A program made the position numbers and the translations under genes. 39,564 bases of DNA from Symploca sp. SIO2E9 (GTDB taxonomy: Bacteria; Cyanobacteriota; Cyanobacteriia; Cyanobacteriales; Coleofasciculaceae), in the NCBI GenBank assembly GCA_010692645.1, contig JAAHGS010000050.1, positions 1 through 39,564 on the forward strand. The letters run 5' to 3'. Within the stretch, counting starts at the first letter, position 1. Every line of letters begins with the position of its first letter. The notes below the pieces were generated by a model. It was not told the origin of the DNA and did no database searches. It was given only the letters and a program-made list of their open reading frames with translations. Positions 1 to 9,177 of this stretch are shown piece after piece.

Positions 1-103
1 TGCTTACTACTTCGGTAGGCGGGGTACTTGACCCTTTTACATGGGAATATGGGGAAGGAGTCCCATAGAGGAGACGGCTCCTCAGTCTTTAGTGCTGATG
101 CAC

Positions 104-214
104 CTATACACGACTTTCACGTCGCACGCGGATAAACTGACCAGTGCGAATAGCTTCATCAAGCCGTTCGTACTGCCAGTTCTTGCCTACTAGTTTTGCC
201 TCAAGTACTAACAT
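104..214 (-). pseudogene. N-terminal relic of an IS200/IS605-type tnpB
   Basis: Reading leftwards from an ATG at 214 gives 36 codons beginning MLVLEAKLVGKNWQYERLDE and continuing AIRTGQFIR before a stop at 104-106. From memory, this matches the first 30 or so residues of a common cyanobacterial TnpB family. The rest of the roughly 400-residue protein (RuvC motifs, zinc finger) is absent. The sequence after the stop, down to position 1, has no open frame that continues the protein. An inverted repeat at 328-358 behind the start could be the old left end. I call it a deletion relic; the window edge may hide more. Confidence 0.6.
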
Positions 215-327
215 CAACACTGCCGTATTTATGGCTGCTATTATATCATTAAATCAGTTGCTTATGAAGTGTTCCGCGCACTTAAAAGTGCTGAGGTGCG
301 ACCCATCCGGACGTGACCGACCGTAGG

Positions 328-358
328 TCAAGCGCACCTCGCCACATCCGGCGCTTGA
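328..358. repeat. Inverted repeat, possible left end of the TnpB relic
   Basis: TCAAGCGC at 328-335 pairs exactly with GCGCTTGA at 351-358 around a 15-nt loop. It lies upstream of the TnpB relic start, where IS200/IS605 elements carry their left-end hairpin. It could equally be an unrelated structure in the ycf65 leader. Confidence 0.35.
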
Positions 359-455
359 AAGACGGGGGTTTTGCTCTAAATTTTTATAACTTGTCGCCAG
401 ATACTTGCTCTATACAGTACAATTAAAGGCTGTACATTAGTTGTAAAGAGCCTGG

Positions 456-773
456 ATGGAGATAGAGGAGCGGTTATCAAAATTTATTTTAAAAGTTCTT
501 TGGCTAGAGGAGAATGTTGCGCTAGCCGTCGATCAAGTGGTTGGCAAAGGTACTAGCCCTCTAACCTGCTACTTCTTCTGGCCTCGGAACGATGCTTGGC
601 AGCAGCTTAAAGATGAGTTGGAAGCTAAGCACTGGATTGCTGAATCTGATCGCATTGAACTACTAAACAAAGCTACTGAAGTTATTAACTACTGGCAAGA
701 GGAAGGTAGGAATCGTCCTATGTCTGAAGCCCAGGCAAAGTTTCCAGAAGTAGGTTTTACTGGCAGTGCTTAA
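456..773 (+). CDS. ycf65: Small ribosomal subunit protein PSRP-3 / Ycf65
   Basis: This 105-residue protein belongs to the PSRP-3/Ycf65 family, a 30S ribosome component shared by cyanobacteria and plastids (cS23 in the chloroplast ribosome). Recognition rests on the core run of family motifs: [18 protein letters not shown] near residue 13, [15 protein letters not shown] at 34-48, and [18 protein letters not shown] at 66-83. Almost the whole protein is this one domain, and the length is normal. The start is the first ATG after the leader; no strong ribosome-binding site is visible. It converges on atpC, and the two genes share a hairpin at 830-867. It is a single housekeeping gene in an otherwise accessory-looking left end. 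Confidence 0.93.
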   Translation: MEIEERLSKFILKVLWLEENVALAVDQVVGKGTSPLTCYFFWPRNDAWQQLKDELEAKHWIAESDRIELLNKATEVINYWQEEGRNRPMSEAQAKFPEVGFTGSA

Positions 774-829
774 TCATATTTCAGTGCCTGGGAATATTTC
801 GGGAGTCGGTAGTAAATCTGAGTAAGCAA

Positions 830-867
830 AAGGCAAAAGCCAGAAATCGCTTCTGTTCTTTTGCCTT
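830..867. terminator. Hairpin between convergent ycf65 and atpC
   Basis: AAGGCAAAAG (830-839) pairs exactly with CTTTTGCCTT (858-867). The loop holds a second short pairing, CAGAA/TTCTG (841-845/851-855), so the structure is a long extended stem. It sits between two genes that point towards each other, so it can serve as a bidirectional terminator. Confidence 0.6.
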
Positions 868-885
868 GTTAGCATTTTTAAGCTG

Positions 886-1296
886 TTACACCATGCCACC
901 AGCGGCTTGAAAGCGAGCGCGCGCTTTCTTCAGAGCTTGAGTGGCTTGGATTTGTTCTTGGCGGTTTTCGCTGCCTTGAACTCGGTTAAAATTCTCTTCT
1001 GCTTGAGTAAAATCCTGCTGTGCCTCTTCTTTATTAATCGCGTCTCCTCGTTGAGCACCATTAACGAGAATCGTTACTTCGTTATTTTCAACTTCAGCGA
1101 ATCCGCCCATAAGTGCAATTGGCAACCACTCTTTACCAGGGCGAACTCGCATCACGCCAATATCGAGAGCTGTCAACAGGGGAGCATGATTGCTAAGTAT
1201 ACCCAGTTGACCAGTGGTACTAGGCAGAATTACTTCTTCAGCTTCAGAATCCCAGACTGTTTTGTCGGGAGCAATTACGCGCACAGTTAAGGTCAT
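886..1296 (-). CDS. atpC: F0F1 ATP synthase subunit epsilon
   Basis: The 136-residue epsilon subunit of the F1 sector belongs to the central stalk and regulates ATP hydrolysis. The N-terminal beta-sandwich is clear: [20 protein letters not shown], then [20 protein letters not shown], the GILxNHAP hallmark. The C-terminal part is the helical hairpin ([17 protein letters not shown] onward, rich in Glu, Gln and Ala). Length is normal. AAGGAC lies just before the ATG. It follows atpD by 88 bp on the same strand, the usual cyanobacterial beta-epsilon pair (plastid names atpB-atpE). An 8-bp inverted repeat (1337-1344/1364-1371) lies in the gap. Confidence 0.97.
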   Translation of the reverse strand: MTLTVRVIAPDKTVWDSEAEEVILPSTTGQLGILSNHAPLLTALDIGVMRVRPGKEWLPIALMGGFAEVENNEVTILVNGAQRGDAINKEEAQQDFTQAEENFNRVQGSENRQEQIQATQALKKARARFQAAGGMV

Positions 1297-1384
1297 CTTT
1301 TGTCCTTCGTCGTTTGTTAGTGATTATTGTTGATTTGTCATTAGCCCCAGTTGCTGTCAAGGACTAATGACAGGGGACTAAGGA

Positions 1385-2994
<1,610 letters not shown>

Positions 2995-3430
2995 GCTAAA
3001 CTTACGCTTAACTGTATCTCTACTTTTTCAAGTTCTGCCCCAGTCGCTATAGAGCGAAAAAGCTTCCTAGCTGTCAGGTTTTTCACCAACTGTGACTAGA
3101 AATAAAAACTGAAGCTACTTGCAATTGTACCCTGAGGGCGTTCATGTGTTGACAATCGACGGTCTCAAAGAGGTGAGATTTAAGATTTAGAATTGAATGG
3201 CACTTATGTCAAGCGCGGTCATACGCTCTTGTAGTGGCGTTACATATAGGGGCAATGGTGGATAACTAAAGTATTAAGGATTTTTCTGCTAAGTGGGTAA
3301 CAAAAGGAAATATCCATACCACTCAGAGAGAAAAATCGCAAGGTATTGCATTTTTTCTCTTGGAACTAGATAATCTGAGCAGCTCAAGACAATTTGTTCC
3401 CAATTAAATAACCAAAAAGGAACTGTAATT
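2995..3430. other. Intergenic region with no gene seen
   Basis: This stretch lies between the divergent atpD and the hydrolase gene and must hold both promoters. I see no convincing coding frame. TTGACA at about 3148 could be a -35 box, but I cannot pair it with confidence to a -10. Confidence 0.4.
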
Positions 3431-4498
3431 ATGAGGATCTATAAAATTCTCGCAATTAGTCTAGTTTGCATACTGACTTTGAACTTTGGTTGGTTACAAG
3501 ATGCTCAGGCTTGTTCGCGTGTTGTCGATGCATCTCAAGATAAAACACATGTCGCGACAGGTCGTAGTCTGGACTGGCTTGAAGATATTGAAACCAATTT
3601 ATGGTTGTTTCCACGGGGTATGGAACGAGATGGCGCAGTATGCAGTAATTCAGCTCATTGGACATCCAAATACGGCAGTGTGATTGCTGCAGGTTTTGAT
3701 GTATCTACAGGCGATGGACTGAATGAAAAAGGTTTAATGGCAAATTTGCTATATTTAGCTGAAGCTGATTTTGGCGAGCGGGATCAAACGCGTCCTGGAC
3801 TATCCTGGTCTATATTAACGCAGTACATCCTGGACAATTTTGCAACTGTGGCAGAAGCAGTAGAAGCGATGGAAGATGACTATCTTCAAGTTGTCGCTTC
3901 GCCCCTTCCAGGGACCTCTGAGAAACCACCAACTCTTCATGTTTCTATCTCAGATATAACAGGTGACTCAGCTATCTTTGAATATATTGAGGGTAAGTTA
4001 GTTATTCATCACGGAGAGGAATATCCAGTAATGACTAACTCTCCTCCCTACGACCAGCAAATCGCACTCAATACCTACTGGGAATCCGTTGGAGGAGAAG
4101 CCATGTTACCTGGGACACGCCGCGCATCTGATCGATATGTCAGAGCAAGCTATTATGCCAGTCAACTCCCTGAACCAGAAACAGATAGGCAGGCAATAGC
4201 GAATGTGATGTCGGTGATAAGAAATGTTTCAGTTCCATTTGGAGAAAGCGATCCTAACGAACCTAATCTCTCAGAAACTATCTGGCGAACTATAGCAGAT
4301 CACGTTAATAAGACCTATTATTTTGAGTCTACTTTGTCACCTAATGTTGTCTGGGTCGAATTTAAAAATCTTGACTTTGGGAAAGGTGCGCCTGTTAAGA
4401 AATTAAATCTCGTGGGAAACTACGATTTTGTAGGGGAGGTGAGTGGTGAATTTGTAGAATCTCCTCCCTTTGATTTTACTGGACCATGCAGCATTTGA
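3431..4498 (+). CDS. Exported choloylglycine-hydrolase-family linear amide hydrolase
   Basis: This 355-residue Ntn-hydrolase belongs to the penicillin V acylase / bile salt hydrolase family, which cleaves linear amides such as N-acyl amino acids. A signal peptide (residues 1-27, ending DAQA) is followed directly by Cys28, so signal cleavage would itself expose the N-terminal nucleophile. Family catalytic positions are recognisable: Arg45 and Asp48 in GRSLDW, Asn203 in TNSPPYDQQ, and Arg230/231 in GTRRASDRY. AAGGAA precedes the ATG. The stop codon TGA (4496-4498) lies in TTTGACACTCCC, the junction with the right end of the TnpB element, so the last residues may have been altered by insertion. 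In other bacteria some relatives degrade acyl-homoserine lactones; the substrate here is unknown. Confidence 0.88.
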   Translation: MRIYKILAISLVCILTLNFGWLQDAQACSRVVDASQDKTHVATGRSLDWLEDIETNLWLFPRGMERDGAVCSNSAHWTSKYGSVIAAGFDVSTGDGLNEKGLMANLLYLAEADFGERDQTRPGLSWSILTQYILDNFATVAEAVEAMEDDYLQVVASPLPGTSEKPPTLHVSISDITGDSAIFEYIEGKLVIHHGEEYPVMTNSPPYDQQIALNTYWESVGGEAMLPGTRRASDRYVRASYYASQLPEPETDRQAIANVMSVIRNVSVPFGESDPNEPNLSETIWRTIADHVNKTYYFESTLSPNVVWVEFKNLDFGKGAPVKKLNLVGNYDFVGEVSGEFVESPPFDFTGPCSI

Positions 4499-4502
4499 CA
4501 CT

Positions 4503-4523
4503 CCCTCGCATAAATGACGAGGG
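4503..4523 (-). repeat. Right-end hairpin of TnpB element 1
   Basis: CCCTCG (4503-4508) pairs with CGAGGG (4518-4523) around a 9-nt loop, immediately beyond the tnpB stop. In TnpB systems the transcript covering the tnpB 3' end and this right end forms the guide (omega) RNA, so this hairpin may also be its final stem. Confidence 0.6.
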
Positions 4524-4526
4524 ATT

Positions 4527-5819
4527 CTAAGCCGATACTTTGGGACTGGTTGAAACCGGGTTCCTTCGTGTCTTCTTAGCTGACCAAAGAAAAACTCTTT
4601 GGGGTGCTGTCAACGACACCCTAGACAGTCCGCTTAGGTTGAACCCAAGCATTCTGCTTACTTTCCTCAAAATATTCCCCGCGCCATTGCAATCAGCATT
4701 GAGATACCAATTGAGGGCACTTCGATATAAACCGCGCTTTACTCGCTTTCCTGACGGCTTCCAGTTGTTGGGTTTTTCACCATATTTAGGAAGATAATCG
4801 CCATCAACAAAGGAAGCTTTGGAAGTATATGATTCTTCAGTTTCTACAAACCTAATTTCATATTGCTCACACAATTGTTGGATTCTCGTTTTGAGTCGAG
4901 CCGTAGGAACTTGTACCCACTTTTGATTGTTTTTAGAACCTAGGTTAGATTCCTGTTTCTGCCCTTGGTTCCAACCAAAAACAATGCTTCCAATATTATT
5001 CTCAAGGCAGTGGTTAATTACCAACCTTGCTGCTTTATTTACAGCATCTCGCATCTGACGGTTTCTTTTCTCCGTTAGATGCGCTAGTTTTTTAGACCAA
5101 AAGCTTTGAGGTTTTCCTTCTTTAATCGTCGATATTTTCTTGTTGTACCAACGATTTAAGGATTTAAGGTGTTTGCCATCAACGATGAAACTAGTACTCA
5201 GTGTAGAAACACAAGTTAACCAGTTGTCCATCCCTGGGTCGATACCTAAAGCGTTGTCTAGATTAAGGCTTGTTTCTACAAGGTCTAGCTTGTAGACAAA
5301 TTCAGCATAGAAACACTGGTTTCTGGGAAGTATTCGTAATTCTCGAATATCTTTAAACTCTAGATTACTAGGCAGAGTGATTGTGAACGAATCTATCCCA
5401 AACCAAGCTTTTACCTTACTTCCCAAAGGAATTCTGATCTTGTTATCTATCAGCTTGAGGGCTTGCTTGGGATAGCTGACAATATTTAACCCACCCTTGC
5501 GGTATTTGGGAGGTCTAGGTTTTTCTATTAAGTTCCCCCGCCTAAATAACTTGTTGAGAGCTTTGAAAGATTTGAAGCCTTCAAATACGCTGTGGCAAGT
5601 TTGTTGAGCAGCTTGAGAATACATGGCTTGAAAATGTTTGTTTGTTTTTAGTTCCCTATCCAACTCAGCCTTGGTTACATACCTATGTGCTTTGAAGTAT
5701 ATTTGATGAGCATAATATACCGCACAGTTAAATACTTTATTGGATTCCCCACAAAGATACTCAATTATTGCCTGAGTATCCTTATTTGTATGAATCAAAA
5801 CTTGCTGGCATCCGAACAA
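4527..5819 (-). CDS. tnpB: TnpB-family protein with non-canonical RuvC site
   Basis: This is a TnpB-family protein (RNA-guided nuclease family associated with IS200/IS605) of about 430 residues. I chose the TTG at 5819 because AAGGAGGTGG (5834-5825) lies 5 nt upstream and because, as I recall the family, it begins near this GCQQVLIHTNKDTQ. An ATG at 5888 would add 23 residues, but that ATG lies inside a palindrome. RuvC-I is present (LGIDPGMDNWLTC). At RuvC-II the usual glutamate is replaced: IVFGWNQGQ. RuvC-III is NADCNGAGNILRK. The zinc-finger cysteines of ordinary TnpB are missing; that region reads EESYTSKASFVDGD. Nuclease activity is therefore uncertain: it may be a rearranged-site or inactive TnpB. 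Confidence 0.85.
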   Translation of the reverse strand: MFGCQQVLIHTNKDTQAIIEYLCGESNKVFNCAVYYAHQIYFKAHRYVTKAELDRELKTNKHFQAMYSQAAQQTCHSVFEGFKSFKALNKLFRRGNLIEKPRPPKYRKGGLNIVSYPKQALKLIDNKIRIPLGSKVKAWFGIDSFTITLPSNLEFKDIRELRILPRNQCFYAEFVYKLDLVETSLNLDNALGIDPGMDNWLTCVSTLSTSFIVDGKHLKSLNRWYNKKISTIKEGKPQSFWSKKLAHLTEKRNRQMRDAVNKAARLVINHCLENNIGSIVFGWNQGQKQESNLGSKNNQKWVQVPTARLKTRIQQLCEQYEIRFVETEESYTSKASFVDGDYLPKYGEKPNNWKPSGKRVKRGLYRSALNWYLNADCNGAGNILRKVSRMLGFNLSGLSRVSLTAPQRVFLWSAKKTRRNPVSTSPKVSA

Positions 5820-5824
5820 TAAAA

Positions 5825-5834
5825 CCACCTCCTT
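5825..5834 (-). promoter_or_regulatory. Shine-Dalgarno site deciding the tnpB start
   Basis: On the minus strand AAGGAGGTGG is a near-perfect anti-16S match, and TTG follows after 5 nt (TTTTA). No comparable site precedes the upstream ATG at 5888. Confidence 0.65.
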
Positions 5835-5879
5835 GTTATCAGTTATTGTATCATTAGTAGGCCCGATAAATCCCGCAAT

Positions 5880-5918
5880 GGTTTTCATCCCCTGCTTAAA
5901 AGACAGGGGATGAAAACC
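5880..5918. repeat. 15-bp perfect palindrome at left end of TnpB element 1
   Basis: GGTTTTCATCCCCTG (5880-5894) pairs exactly with CAGGGGATGAAAACC (5904-5918), with a 9-nt loop. It occupies the expected place of the left-end hairpin recognised by the IS200/IS605 transposase. It could also fold in mRNA and hide any upstream start codon. Confidence 0.6.
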
Positions 5919-5992
5919 TTGTCTCTGGTAATGTAAGTATCAGTTTCCAATTTAAACCTCCAGTGTAATATAAATATTCACTGGGGGAAGGG

Positions 5993-6301
5993 TCAATCTG
6001 TAGAAGGCAATGGCTGCTCTGTGGATTCTGATCGTTCCCCCTTAACCCGCCGAATTGGAAGATTAGCAATTAAAGCTGTTGCCCGCTGGTTGCTCTCTAG
6101 GGAAAACTCCAACCCCTCAGCATCAATTTCCACGTAGCGAGAGACGACTTCCAGGATTTCATCGCGCATTGACTCAATCATCTTGGGGCTCAGATCAGAC
6201 CGGTCATGAGCAATTACCAATTGCAGGCGGCGCTTGACTTCCTGGCGACTGTTGCTGGTACCAGTCCAAGGAAAAAGTCTTGCCAGAAGTTCGCTAATCA
6301 T
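5993..6301 (-). CDS. minE: Cell division topological specificity factor MinE
   Basis: This 102-residue MinE stimulates the MinD ATPase and drives Min oscillation, placing the division site at mid-cell. The N-terminal membrane/MinD-contact segment ([11 protein letters not shown]) is followed by the core [15 protein letters not shown], which holds the conserved AHDR. The topological-specificity domain runs through [19 protein letters not shown]. The C-terminal tail after about residue 85 is Ser/Glu-rich and variable. It is the last gene of minC-minD-minE on the minus strand, 114 bp after minD. Length is normal for cyanobacteria. Confidence 0.96.
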   Translation of the reverse strand: MISELLARLFPWTGTSNSRQEVKRRLQLVIAHDRSDLSPKMIESMRDEILEVVSRYVEIDAEGLEFSLESNQRATALIANLPIRRVKGERSESTEQPLPSTD

Positions 6302-6415
6302 GGGGTGTCGAGGGTGAGGGATGTTTAATTTTAAGTTTTTGGAAGTTGATAGCAGTTCTCAGTTGAGGGATGGGGGATGGCTGTTTTCCTTAGAGACTTC
6401 TTAGCCAGAATTCGT

Positions 6416-7216
6416 TTAGTTGCCTCCAAAAAAGCGACGCAAGCGGTTGATCAGATTATCGTGTTCCGCCATCAAGTCAAGGAAAGGGACTTGTTGCCCT
6501 TCTAAGCGCTTTGCGATGTTTTCAAAGGCTATTTTCGGCAGGGTGTTTTTTTCCGACAAGACCAAGGGCTCACCCTGGTTGCTAGAGATCAAAACCCTTT
6601 CGTCTTCAGGAAGGACACCAATTAGGGGAACAGCAAGAATTTCTTGAACATCTTGAACAGACATCATCTGTTCTGCTTGCACCATTGAGGCTTTCAGGCG
6701 ATTAACAATGAGTTTGATGCGTTTGATGTTTTGCGCTTCAAGTAAGCCCACAACCCTGTCTGCGTCACGCACCGAGGTGATTTCTGGGGTGGTTACTACT
6801 AAGGCTTCGGAAGCAGCAGCGATCGCATTTCTAAAGCCCATTTCAATTCCGGCTGGGCTATCAACTAGAATATACTCGAACTTCTGCGCTAAAACGCCAA
6901 GGAGTTTTTTCATCTGGGCGGGGCTAATTGATTCTTTGGTGCGGCTTTGGGCTGCTGGCAGTAGCATTAGTCCCTCTTGCCGTTTATCTTTGACTAAGGC
7001 TTGCTCTAAGCGGCATTGACCTGCTAGAACTTCGAGGGCTGTATAGACGACGCGATTTTCCAGGCCTAATAGTAAATCTAAGTTTCTCAGACCAAAATCT
7101 GCATCTACCAAAGCAACTCGACGCCCCATGCGAGCAAGCGTCGTTCCTAAATTAGCGGTGACTGTAGTTTTACCCACTCCTCCTTTACCGGAGGTGATAA
7201 CAATGATGCGACTCAT
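6416..7216 (-). CDS. minD: Septum site-determining ATPase MinD
   Basis: This 266-residue ParA/MinD-type ATPase binds the membrane in its ATP form, recruits MinC and is released by MinE. The deviant Walker A GKGGVGKTT is at residues 10-18, followed by VALVDADFGLRNLDLLLG (switch region) and VDSPAGIEMGF (Walker B). The C-terminal amphipathic membrane-targeting helix is visible at the end (NLINRLRRFFGGN). The start overlaps the minC stop by 4 bp (ATGA, 7213-7216), so translation of the two is probably coupled. Confidence 0.97.
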   Translation of the reverse strand: MSRIIVITSGKGGVGKTTVTANLGTTLARMGRRVALVDADFGLRNLDLLLGLENRVVYTALEVLAGQCRLEQALVKDKRQEGLMLLPAAQSRTKESISPAQMKKLLGVLAQKFEYILVDSPAGIEMGFRNAIAAASEALVVTTPEITSVRDADRVVGLLEAQNIKRIKLIVNRLKASMVQAEQMMSVQDVQEILAVPLIGVLPEDERVLISSNQGEPLVLSEKNTLPKIAFENIAKRLEGQQVPFLDLMAEHDNLINRLRRFFGGN

Positions 7217-8007
7217 TTATTCAATATGAAAAAGTGGGTTTTAGCAAAATCGGCGGCTCTCGCAATGCGAATCCCTTCCGGGCTGACATAAGCCACCTCA
7301 GGGTAAAACAGGTCTGGCGATGTTTCCGGTGCCCTAGCAACGGCATCAGCAATCCGCAGTTGGGTTGGTTCCATTTGCAGTGCCATAATCCGCGCTTGGC
7401 GGTTACCAGTAGCGCCAGCATGGGCAACTCCACGCAGGCGTCCCCAGACGAGGATATCTCCTGCTGCAATTAATGAACCCCCAGGATTTAAGTCTCCTAT
7501 TATAACAATAGTGCCTGGATGGCGAATTTCAACACCTGAACGCACTGTTATTTGCATGCATAGTGCTTCTGCCATCAGTTCAGCAGTTTCAGAGGGAGTT
7601 TGCTGGAGGGAATTTTGGGGAGTTTGTTGTTCTACTGAGTAACCGGCGGTGGCGGCGGCAACAGCTGTTTGCCTTCTGTTAGTACGAACTCGCCTTAGTT
7701 TCAGTTCAACTTGAGAGAGGGCATCGGCGATTTCTTGGAGTTTCTGGGTATCGAGCAATTGGTCTTGGGTAATCAATTCTACAGCTGTCTGGGATTGCCA
7801 AAAGCGATCGCCGCCATTAAGGCGGTGCTTGAATTGCTCCCATAGATCATACCAATTGGCGGCACCAGGTATTTCTGATGCCGATGGCAAGATTAACAGT
7901 AACCATTCCCCTTCTCTTTTTAAGCGGACTTGGGCGTGGCAGTCTACTGCCGAGTCGCTTTGGGGAATAGTTAAAACTTGTGATTGTGCGTCAGAATCAG
8001 CATTCAT
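7213..8007 (-). CDS. minC: Septum site-determining protein MinC
   Basis: This 264-residue inhibitor of FtsZ assembly is recruited to the membrane by MinD. The C-terminal beta-helix domain is clear from about residue 150: SGVEIRHPGTIVIIGDLNPG, then SLIAAGDILVWGRLRGVAHAG and RIMALQMEPTQLRIAD. The N-terminal domain (residues 25-110) is diverged, as is usual, and is joined to it by a Gln/Thr/Ala-rich linker. It is first in the minCDE cluster and overlaps minD by 4 bp. Confidence 0.95.
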   Translation of the reverse strand: MNADSDAQSQVLTIPQSDSAVDCHAQVRLKREGEWLLLILPSASEIPGAANWYDLWEQFKHRLNGGDRFWQSQTAVELITQDQLLDTQKLQEIADALSQVELKLRRVRTNRRQTAVAAATAGYSVEQQTPQNSLQQTPSETAELMAEALCMQITVRSGVEIRHPGTIVIIGDLNPGGSLIAAGDILVWGRLRGVAHAGATGNRQARIMALQMEPTQLRIADAVARAPETSPDLFYPEVAYVSPEGIRIARAADFAKTHFFILNK

Positions 8008-8333
8008 GCAATAATAGGGTCATTGTCGGCGTACCGATTCGCTAATTGACATGATCCTACCAGAAACTCCTAGAAGCTGAGAGACAGCTTCTTTCGAGGC
8101 GTGCATGAAAGCCAGGATCAAGAGTTTATTCTTTCTTGAACAATCCTCAGTCATTTATGCGGGGGAGCAAGTCAAGCACCTTGTAAACAAAAAAATATTT
8201 GCCATTACACAAAACCAACCCTAATGCGAATGCGATCGCAAACCTCTACCTTTCATGGTGGTTTATAGGTGCCAAAACTGTTGCTTATCAATTGGTTACC
8301 TATAAATAGTTTAAAGCTAAGAATGTACCACGG
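8008..8333. other. Divergent intergenic region, two hairpins, no gene
   Basis: This gap separates minC (leftward) from the truncated exported-protein gene (rightward). A hairpin GAAGCTG/CAGCTTC lies at 8073-8091. An inverted repeat TTTATAGGT (8262-8270) / ACCTATAAA (8298-8306) sits just upstream of the rightward gene and may be part of its control region. One HIP1-type GCGATCGC lies near 8232. Confidence 0.4.
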
Positions 8334-8885
8334 ATGAAAGGGATAATCAATAAATTTCTACTCAGTGCGTCTATAGTTGCAGGTATCAGTGCAATTACTT
8401 CTGCTCCAGCATCTGCGTTTAGTCTTTCAGGTAACGACTACCTCATCTACGAATCCGATGGAGTAAATAGGTTTGTTAATCAAAGTGCTGATCTAAACAG
8501 TATCTTAAGAGGCAATAGCATTACTCCTGGGGGCAACGTCGAGTTAGCAGCTAGCAGCGAACAAGTTGGTTTTGACTTCTCACAAGCAACTAGCCTCATT
8601 GGTGAAATTAGCGGCAAAACCATCACTCTTAGTAGCCTGACAGCAGCTGACTGGTTTGGCATCGGGAAAATAACTACGGTATACGGTGCCAATGACTTTG
8701 CTAATGAGTGGTTTAATTCAGCACTAGCCGCCTATAACTTTGATAGTTTAGTTAGCCAAATACCTACGCTCAATCTGCTCAATCCTACGGCAATTAAAGG
8801 AAAAACTTTAAGCATTAAAGTCCTCACCCCCAACCCTTCTCCCACCAAGGGAGAGGGGAGTTTTTTCAAATCATTGGTTATTTAA
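8334..8885 (+). pseudogene. C-terminally truncated exported protein, PEP-CTERM-associated type
   Basis: The 183 residues begin with a signal peptide (MKGIINKFLLSASIVAGISA, cleaved near ASA at about 28), followed by FSLSGNDYLIYESDGVNRFV. From memory this resembles a cyanobacterial PEP-CTERM family (NF038130). The C-terminal half and the expected VPEP sorting signal are missing. After LNPTAIKGKTLSIK the frame enters a dispersed repeat hairpin (8823-8866), which encodes LTPNPSPTKGEGSFFKS, and stops. I infer that the repeat cut the gene. It might still be expressed as a shortened secreted protein, but without a sorting signal. Confidence 0.55.
8823..8866. repeat. Dispersed palindromic repeat with T-run
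   Basis: CTCACCCCCAACCCTTCTCCC, a 5-nt loop ACCAA, then GGGAGAGGGGAG and TTTTTT. This is a familiar REP-like hairpin of bacterial genomes and looks like an intrinsic terminator. It falls inside the open frame of the truncated gene and supplies its last codons. Confidence 0.6.
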
Positions 8886-9177
8886 TCTCATCAAAAGGAT
8901 TCAAGCTATATAAGGTACAGAATTTGTTGTTTTTAGGGATTAATGTGTAAATATTTCTGTGGGATTACTTAACCGTCTTTTGTTACTCTCGTCAGAGAAT
9001 ATTTGAAACCTCGAGATTTCCTGGCAAGGCTTCTGAGTTGAGGCACAAAAACGCTATAAAAACAGGTTCGATACGCATTTAGGTTAGGACATTTCTAAAT
9101 CCAGCAAACCCTTTGACAGACTGCTGTTCCCTATTCCCTGTTCCCTAGCGCGTAGCGCCCATACAAATGGTAACGTC

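Larger units (their letters stand above)
4499..5918 (-). mobile_element. IS200/IS605-type element carrying tnpB only
   Basis: The element holds a single tnpB (4527-5819) between a right-end hairpin (4503-4523) and a strong palindrome at 5880-5918. No tnpA transposase is present, so it would depend on a transposase supplied elsewhere. The exact outer ends are inferred from the hairpins and from the TTTGAC motif shared with the other TnpB ends in the window; they are uncertain by several bases. Confidence 0.65.

Noticed and set aside
144-326. Open frame of 60 codons on the plus strand
   Set aside because: It overlaps the antisense TnpB relic and has no similarity or ribosome site.
907-1290. 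Open frame of 127 codons opposite atpC
   Set aside because: Shadow of the epsilon-subunit gene.
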